Source: Variovorax sp. SG517 (GTDB lineage Bacteria > Pseudomonadota > Gammaproteobacteria > Burkholderiales > Burkholderiaceae_C). Taken from it: a stretch of DNA of 64,000 nt. This document shows, piece by piece, positions 60,908-64,000 of this stretch (position 1 is the first letter of the stretch; every line of letters starts with the position of its first letter). The stretch is from NCBI RefSeq assembly GCF_013376045.1, contig NZ_JABMJG010000017.1, positions 1 to 64,000 on the forward strand, written 5' to 3'. The notes beneath the pieces were generated by a model that saw nothing but the letters and a program-made list of their open reading frames with translations, was not told where the DNA came from and did not search any database. The position numbers were made by a program, and so were the translations under genes.

Positions 60908-62019
60908 GCGGGCTGCTCCTGCGCCGCCGGGGCGGACGACGCCGTCGAAGCCTGCGGCCTCACCGTGCGCGGGTGGCATGCGATCCAGTGGTCGACCACG
61001 CCCGGCAGGAAGGCCAACGGGTCGGGCGAGGGTGAACTCACGTGCAGCGGCGGGCGCACGCGGTCGCTGCTTGCATAGGTGCCGTACACGCGCAGCAGCC
61101 GTTCGAAATAGCGGAAATCGGAGCGCGAGATGCCCGGCGGCTGCCACGCGGCCAGGGCACGCTTGAGGAAGCCCCATTGCCGGTCGCGCAGGATGGGCAC
61201 CGGCGCGAGCTCGGCAAGCCCGTGGCGGCGTCGAGCGAGCGCGATGCGCTCCTCGATGAGCCGCACCGCGGTCTCATAACGCACGCGATGCGGCCCCGCC
61301 GAGGCCACGCACTCGCCCGGCGTGTCGCTGGCCGCGCACCGCAGCACCATCGCGTGCAGTTCGGCCACCACCCAGTCCACGGGCACGATGTCGAGCAAGC
61401 CGTCCTTGTTGCCGACGAGGAAGGGCGGATTGAAGGCCGCGAGGAACTTGATCAGCGGGTAGAGCCCGTTGAAACGCGCGATCTCCCCCGTGCGGCTGTC
61501 GCCGACCACCAGGCTGCAGCTGAACGTGGAGATCGGCAGCCGCGCGCCAAACTCCTCGCGCAGGCTGCGTTCGGCCATCGCCTTGCTTTCCTCGTAGCCG
61601 TTGCGATAGTCCCAGTCGTGCGTCCGCGTGTAGGCCGTCGAGACGTAGACCATGTGCGCACGCGCCGACGCCGCCAGCAGCAGCCGCACGAAATTCCGCG
61701 TGCCCTGCACATTGAGCTGCTGCATCTCCTCGCAACTCTTGTCCCAGGACACGTCGGCCGCCAGGTGCACGCCGACCGTGGGCACGTGCTCCATGGCCAG
61801 CAGCCGCGCCGCCATGTCGACGCTGGCGTCGTCCGACAGGTCTGCCTCGATGAAGTCGACGCGCTCTCGCTGCGCGGGCGTCAGGGTCTGCGCCAGCGCG
61901 GCGCGCGCCTTCTCCGAGCGCAGCACGCAGGTCAGGCGCAAGTCGGCATCGTGCGCCAGCAGGGCGGCCACGAGCGGGATGCCGACGGTGCCGCTCGCGC
62001 CGCTGAGCAGCACCTTCAT
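60904..62019 (-). CDS. Thioester-reductase-like extended SDR
   Basis: This 371-residue NAD(P)-dependent enzyme has the motif SGASGTVG at the N-terminus, HLAADVSWDKSCEEMQQLNV, then VYVSTAYT and the catalytic pair in GYEESKAMAE (Tyr and Lys). This is the pattern of the Lys2/Car/male-sterility reductase family, which releases carrier-bound acyl thioesters as aldehydes or alcohols. No adenylation or carrier domain is attached, so a separate acyl carrier or acyl-CoA is probably the donor. It overlaps the SRPBCC gene and the desaturase gene by four bases each. Confidence 0.85.
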   Translation of the reverse strand: MKVLLSGASGTVGIPLVAALLAHDADLRLTCVLRSEKARAALAQTLTPAQRERVDFIEADLSDDASVDMAARLLAMEHVPTVGVHLAADVSWDKSCEEMQQLNVQGTRNFVRLLLAASARAHMVYVSTAYTRTHDWDYRNGYEESKAMAERSLREEFGARLPISTFSCSLVVGDSRTGEIARFNGLYPLIKFLAAFNPPFLVGNKDGLLDIVPVDWVVAELHAMVLRCAASDTPGECVASAGPHRVRYETAVRLIEERIALARRRHGLAELAPVPILRDRQWGFLKRALAAWQPPGISRSDFRYFERLLRVYGTYASSDRVRPPLHVSSPSPDPLAFLPGVVDHWIACHPRTVRPQASTASSAPAAQEQPA

Positions 62020-62477
62020 GAGCCGACCAGCACGCCGTCTGCGGCGGCCATGCGCGTGCGGATGCCCTCCAGCATCTGGCGGCTGTTGGCGCGGATGGCG
62101 CGTTCGCCGATCGGATGCAGCACCTCGGCCAGCGACGGTATGCCGAGGTCGAAGCTCACGTCAAGCTCCACGCTGAGGCTGCCGTCACCGGCGTCCAGCA
62201 CGCGCCACTCGCCCTGCCACACCTCGAGGTCGCCGTCGGTCTGTTCGAACACGATGCGGTGGTCATCGGTGAGCAGGTCGCGCTCTGTCCACGACAGCTC
62301 GCTGCCGTTGAGCAGCACGCGCCAGTGGCTGAGGATCTCGGTGGCGGAGCGCCGCTCCACGCGCACCTCCAGCACGTCCTGCATGAAATCCGGGTAGCGC
62401 TCGAAGTCGCACAGCGTGCGCCAGAGAAGTTCGCGGTCCATCGGGCCCATGGCGAGCGATGAGTTGACGTCAGGCAT
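62016..62477 (-). CDS. SRPBCC/polyketide-cyclase-like protein
   Basis: This 153-residue START-like protein has LWRTLCDFERYPDFMQDVLE, a helix-strand pair typical of Coq10 and aromatase/cyclase proteins. Strand ILSHWRVLLNGSELSWTERD and the C-terminal amphipathic helix follow. Such proteins bind hydrophobic intermediates or catalyse cyclisation. It sits between the aminotransferase and the reductase, with overlaps of 8 and 4 bases. A ligand-binding role on the acyl chain is an inference. Confidence 0.85.
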   Translation of the reverse strand: MPDVNSSLAMGPMDRELLWRTLCDFERYPDFMQDVLEVRVERRSATEILSHWRVLLNGSELSWTERDLLTDDHRIVFEQTDGDLEVWQGEWRVLDAGDGSLSVELDVSFDLGIPSLAEVLHPIGERAIRANSRQMLEGIRTRMAAADGVLVGS

Positions 62478-63738
62478 TGGCGAGAGGCTCCTTCGAGGGC
62501 AAGGGGTCGCGGGAGGGCAGGGCGGCCACGCTGGCGCAGAAGCGCCCGATGCCGTCCATCAGCGTGGCTTCATCGATGACCGCCGGCGGGTACACGCGCA
62601 CGACGTTCGGTGCCGTGAGGCAGAAGGCGATCAGCAGCTTGCGCTTGGCCGCCTCGATGATCATCTGCCCGGCGTCGCTCATATCCCTGAACTCGACGCC
62701 GATCATGAAACCCTCACCGCGCACCTGCGCCACGCCCGGGTGCTGGCCGATGCGCGCGGCGATGAGTTCGCGGCAGTGCTCGCCGAGCCTGGCCACCCTG
62801 GGCGCGAAGGACGGCTCGGTGACCACGTCGAGCACGGCATTCACCACGGCGCCCGCCAAGGGGCTGCCCGCGAAGGACGAGGCGTGCACCACCGGGTCGC
62901 GCGCGGCGGCACCGAACTGCGCCGAATCGAACAGCGCCGCGGCCACGGGGAACATGCCCCCACCGAGGACCTTGCCGAGCAGGCGGATGTCGGGTGCGAC
63001 GGGACACACCAGCTGGCCGGTACGGCCGAGCCCGGTCTGGATCTCGTCGAGGACGAACCGCACGCCATGTGCGCGCGTGAGGTCGCGCAGCGCCTGCAGG
63101 AAGGCCGGTGCCACCGGGCGGATGCCGCCTTCCCCCTGCACCGGTTCGATGATCGCGGCCGCGTATGTGCCGGTGGCCAGGGCAGCCTCGACGGCCCCAA
63201 GGTCGCCGACGTCGACGAAGCTCGACTGCCCGTCGGTCAGCAAGGCGCCATGCCGCTCGTAGCCGTGGCTCACGCTCAGTGCGCCGGGCGTGCGCCCATG
63301 GTAGGCATGGCGAAACGCCAGGATGCGCCGCCGGCCGGTGGCGATGCGCGCGAGCTTGAGCGCGGCCTCGACCGCCTCCGAGCCGGTGTTGGCCAGGATG
63401 AGGCTGTCCAGCGGCTGGCCGCCCAGCGCGAGCAGCCGCTCGGCCGCCGCCACGATCGGCTCGTTGGCGAGGATCTTCGACGAAAGCCCCATGCGCGCCG
63501 CTTGCGCGGTCAGGGCCTGCACGACCTGTGGATGGGCATGGCCGAGCAGGTGGACGCCGAACGATCCGAAGTCGAGCCAGCGCGCACCCGCACTGTCCTC
63601 GATCCAGGGGCCGCTCGCGCTGCACTCGGAGCTCGCGAGCCCGGCCATCTTGAGCATCAGCCCCTGCTGGCGGCCAAAGACGCTGCCGTAGCGGTCCGCG
63701 AAGGCGTTCTTGCGCCCGGTCGGTCTGTCGTCGTTCAT
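62470..63738 (-). CDS. Class III PLP aminotransferase
   Basis: This 422-residue aminotransferase of the acetylornithine/omega-amino-acid type has ANTGSEAVEAALKLAR, the aromatic cofactor clamp RHAYHGRTPGALS, AAIIEPVQGEGG, FVLDEIQTGLGRTGQ and the PLP lysine in LLGKVLGGGM. It transfers an amino group to an aldehyde or ketone. The ATG at 63738 overlaps the stop of the preceding gene (ATGA). Together with the reductase, aldehyde amination is chemically consistent but unproven. Confidence 0.9.
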   Translation of the reverse strand: MNDDRPTGRKNAFADRYGSVFGRQQGLMLKMAGLASSECSASGPWIEDSAGARWLDFGSFGVHLLGHAHPQVVQALTAQAARMGLSSKILANEPIVAAAERLLALGGQPLDSLILANTGSEAVEAALKLARIATGRRRILAFRHAYHGRTPGALSVSHGYERHGALLTDGQSSFVDVGDLGAVEAALATGTYAAAIIEPVQGEGGIRPVAPAFLQALRDLTRAHGVRFVLDEIQTGLGRTGQLVCPVAPDIRLLGKVLGGGMFPVAAALFDSAQFGAAARDPVVHASSFAGSPLAGAVVNAVLDVVTEPSFAPRVARLGEHCRELIAARIGQHPGVAQVRGEGFMIGVEFRDMSDAGQMIIEAAKRKLLIAFCLTAPNVVRVYPPAVIDEATLMDGIGRFCASVAALPSRDPLPSKEPLANA

Positions 63739-64000
63739 AGCGAGGTCATCAGCGGCGCGAGGAAGCCGGCATCGCAGCCCACGCGCTCGCAAGCCTTGTT
63801 GGCAGAACGCAGGAAGCGCAGCACGTGGCCCTGGTTTTCGGGTTGCAGCGCATCGACGAGGTCGCTCGGGAAGGCAGCGAGCAGTTCCTCGAGCACGCCG
63901 ATGAGCCGGTCGACTTCCGCGCCGTCGGTGGGCACGTCCAGACCGAGCAGGCGGGTCGCGGCGGGACCGTCGATGGCCGCCACGTCGCCCAGGCCGTAGG
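63735..64000 (-). CDS. Partial unknown protein, runs off the right edge
   Basis: The open frame continues to the window end, so only the C-terminal 87 codons are seen. They are helical and mixed (EELLAAFPSDLVDALQPENQ and FLRSANKACERVGCDAGF) with no recognised motif. A GTG at 63983 could be a start, but the absence of an upstream stop and the cluster's coupled layout make a longer gene more likely. Its stop overlaps the ATG of the aminotransferase gene. Confidence 0.6.
   Translation of the reverse strand, partial: YGLGDVAAIDGPAATRLLGLDVPTDGAEVDRLIGVLEELLAAFPSDLVDALQPENQGHVLRFLRSANKACERVGCDAGFLAPLMTSL

Noticed and set aside
1..64000. CRISPR arrays, tRNA or rRNA genes
   Set aside because: No regularly spaced repeats, cloverleaf-like sequence or ribosomal RNA stretch was noticed on reading, though a covariance scan was not possible.

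Overview
The window is high-GC bacterial DNA with dense coding and many ATGA/GTGA start-stop overlaps. Its gene families (a VirB-type conjugation system, LuxI/LuxR, an AmiC/AmiR-controlled amide transporter, LysR, GlxA and DMT families) fit a betaproteobacterium of the Burkholderiales, for example a Variovorax- or Burkholderia-like organism. That assignment comes from family recognition and composition, not from a database search. Conjugation genes, parAB and a recombinase-like gene together suggest that at least the left 25 kb belongs to a conjugative plasmid, megaplasmid or integrative element. No replication initiator or relaxase is visible.

Left edge (1-2.4 kb): a lower-GC stretch of small unrecognised minus-strand genes, including one gene and a nearby truncated, frameshifted copy of it. 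2.4-16.4 kb (minus): traX-like, an LPD7-domain protein, virD4, and virB11, 10, 9, 8, a lipoprotein (virB7 position), 6, a small membrane protein, 5, 4, 3, 2 and a periplasmic coiled-coil protein, forming one conjugation operon read from right to left. 16.6-18.3 kb (plus): parA and parB. 18.3-25.5 kb: a GlxA/AraC-type regulator, convergent luxR and luxI, a DMT exporter, a fused aminodeoxychorismate synthase (pabAB), and a tyrosine-recombinase-like gene that has lost catalytic residues. Lux-box-like palindromes lie upstream of both pabAB and luxI.

25.5-34.2 kb: a catabolic island made of an amidase, two SDR dehydrogenases, a polysaccharide-deacetylase/PuuE-type hydrolase and a polyamine-type ABC transporter. 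A divergent MarR regulator faces it, and a perfect palindrome fills the spacer of the predicted transporter promoter. 34.3-43.7 kb (plus): amiC-amiR, a urea/amide-type ABC transporter (binding protein, two permeases, two ATPases), a second amidase and a Crp/Fnr regulator. Strong intrinsic terminators sit in the leaders of amiC and of the binding-protein gene, as expected if the ANTAR protein AmiR works by antitermination. 43.9-48.1 kb: a DUF1857-like/NmrA pair with a divergent LysR gene, a DUF1016 remnant, a second LysR gene and a VOC-fold protein.

48.35-64.0 kb (minus, running off the right edge) is the most unusual part: sixteen closely coupled genes with no modular NRPS or PKS. In transcription order they are: an unknown partial gene, a class III aminotransferase, a SRPBCC protein, a thioester-reductase-like SDR, a membrane desaturase, two dCTP-deaminase-like paralogues, a PEP-synthase/PPDK-like protein, two CYTH-like paralogues, an HPr-kinase-like ATPase, a P-loop kinase, an alkaline-phosphatase-superfamily phosphodiesterase, a HAD phosphatase, a PLP decarboxylase and a GNAT. 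I propose that it is an undescribed biosynthetic pathway in which nucleotide/triphosphate chemistry meets acyl-chain and amine chemistry. The two deaminase paralogues have complementary active-site losses.
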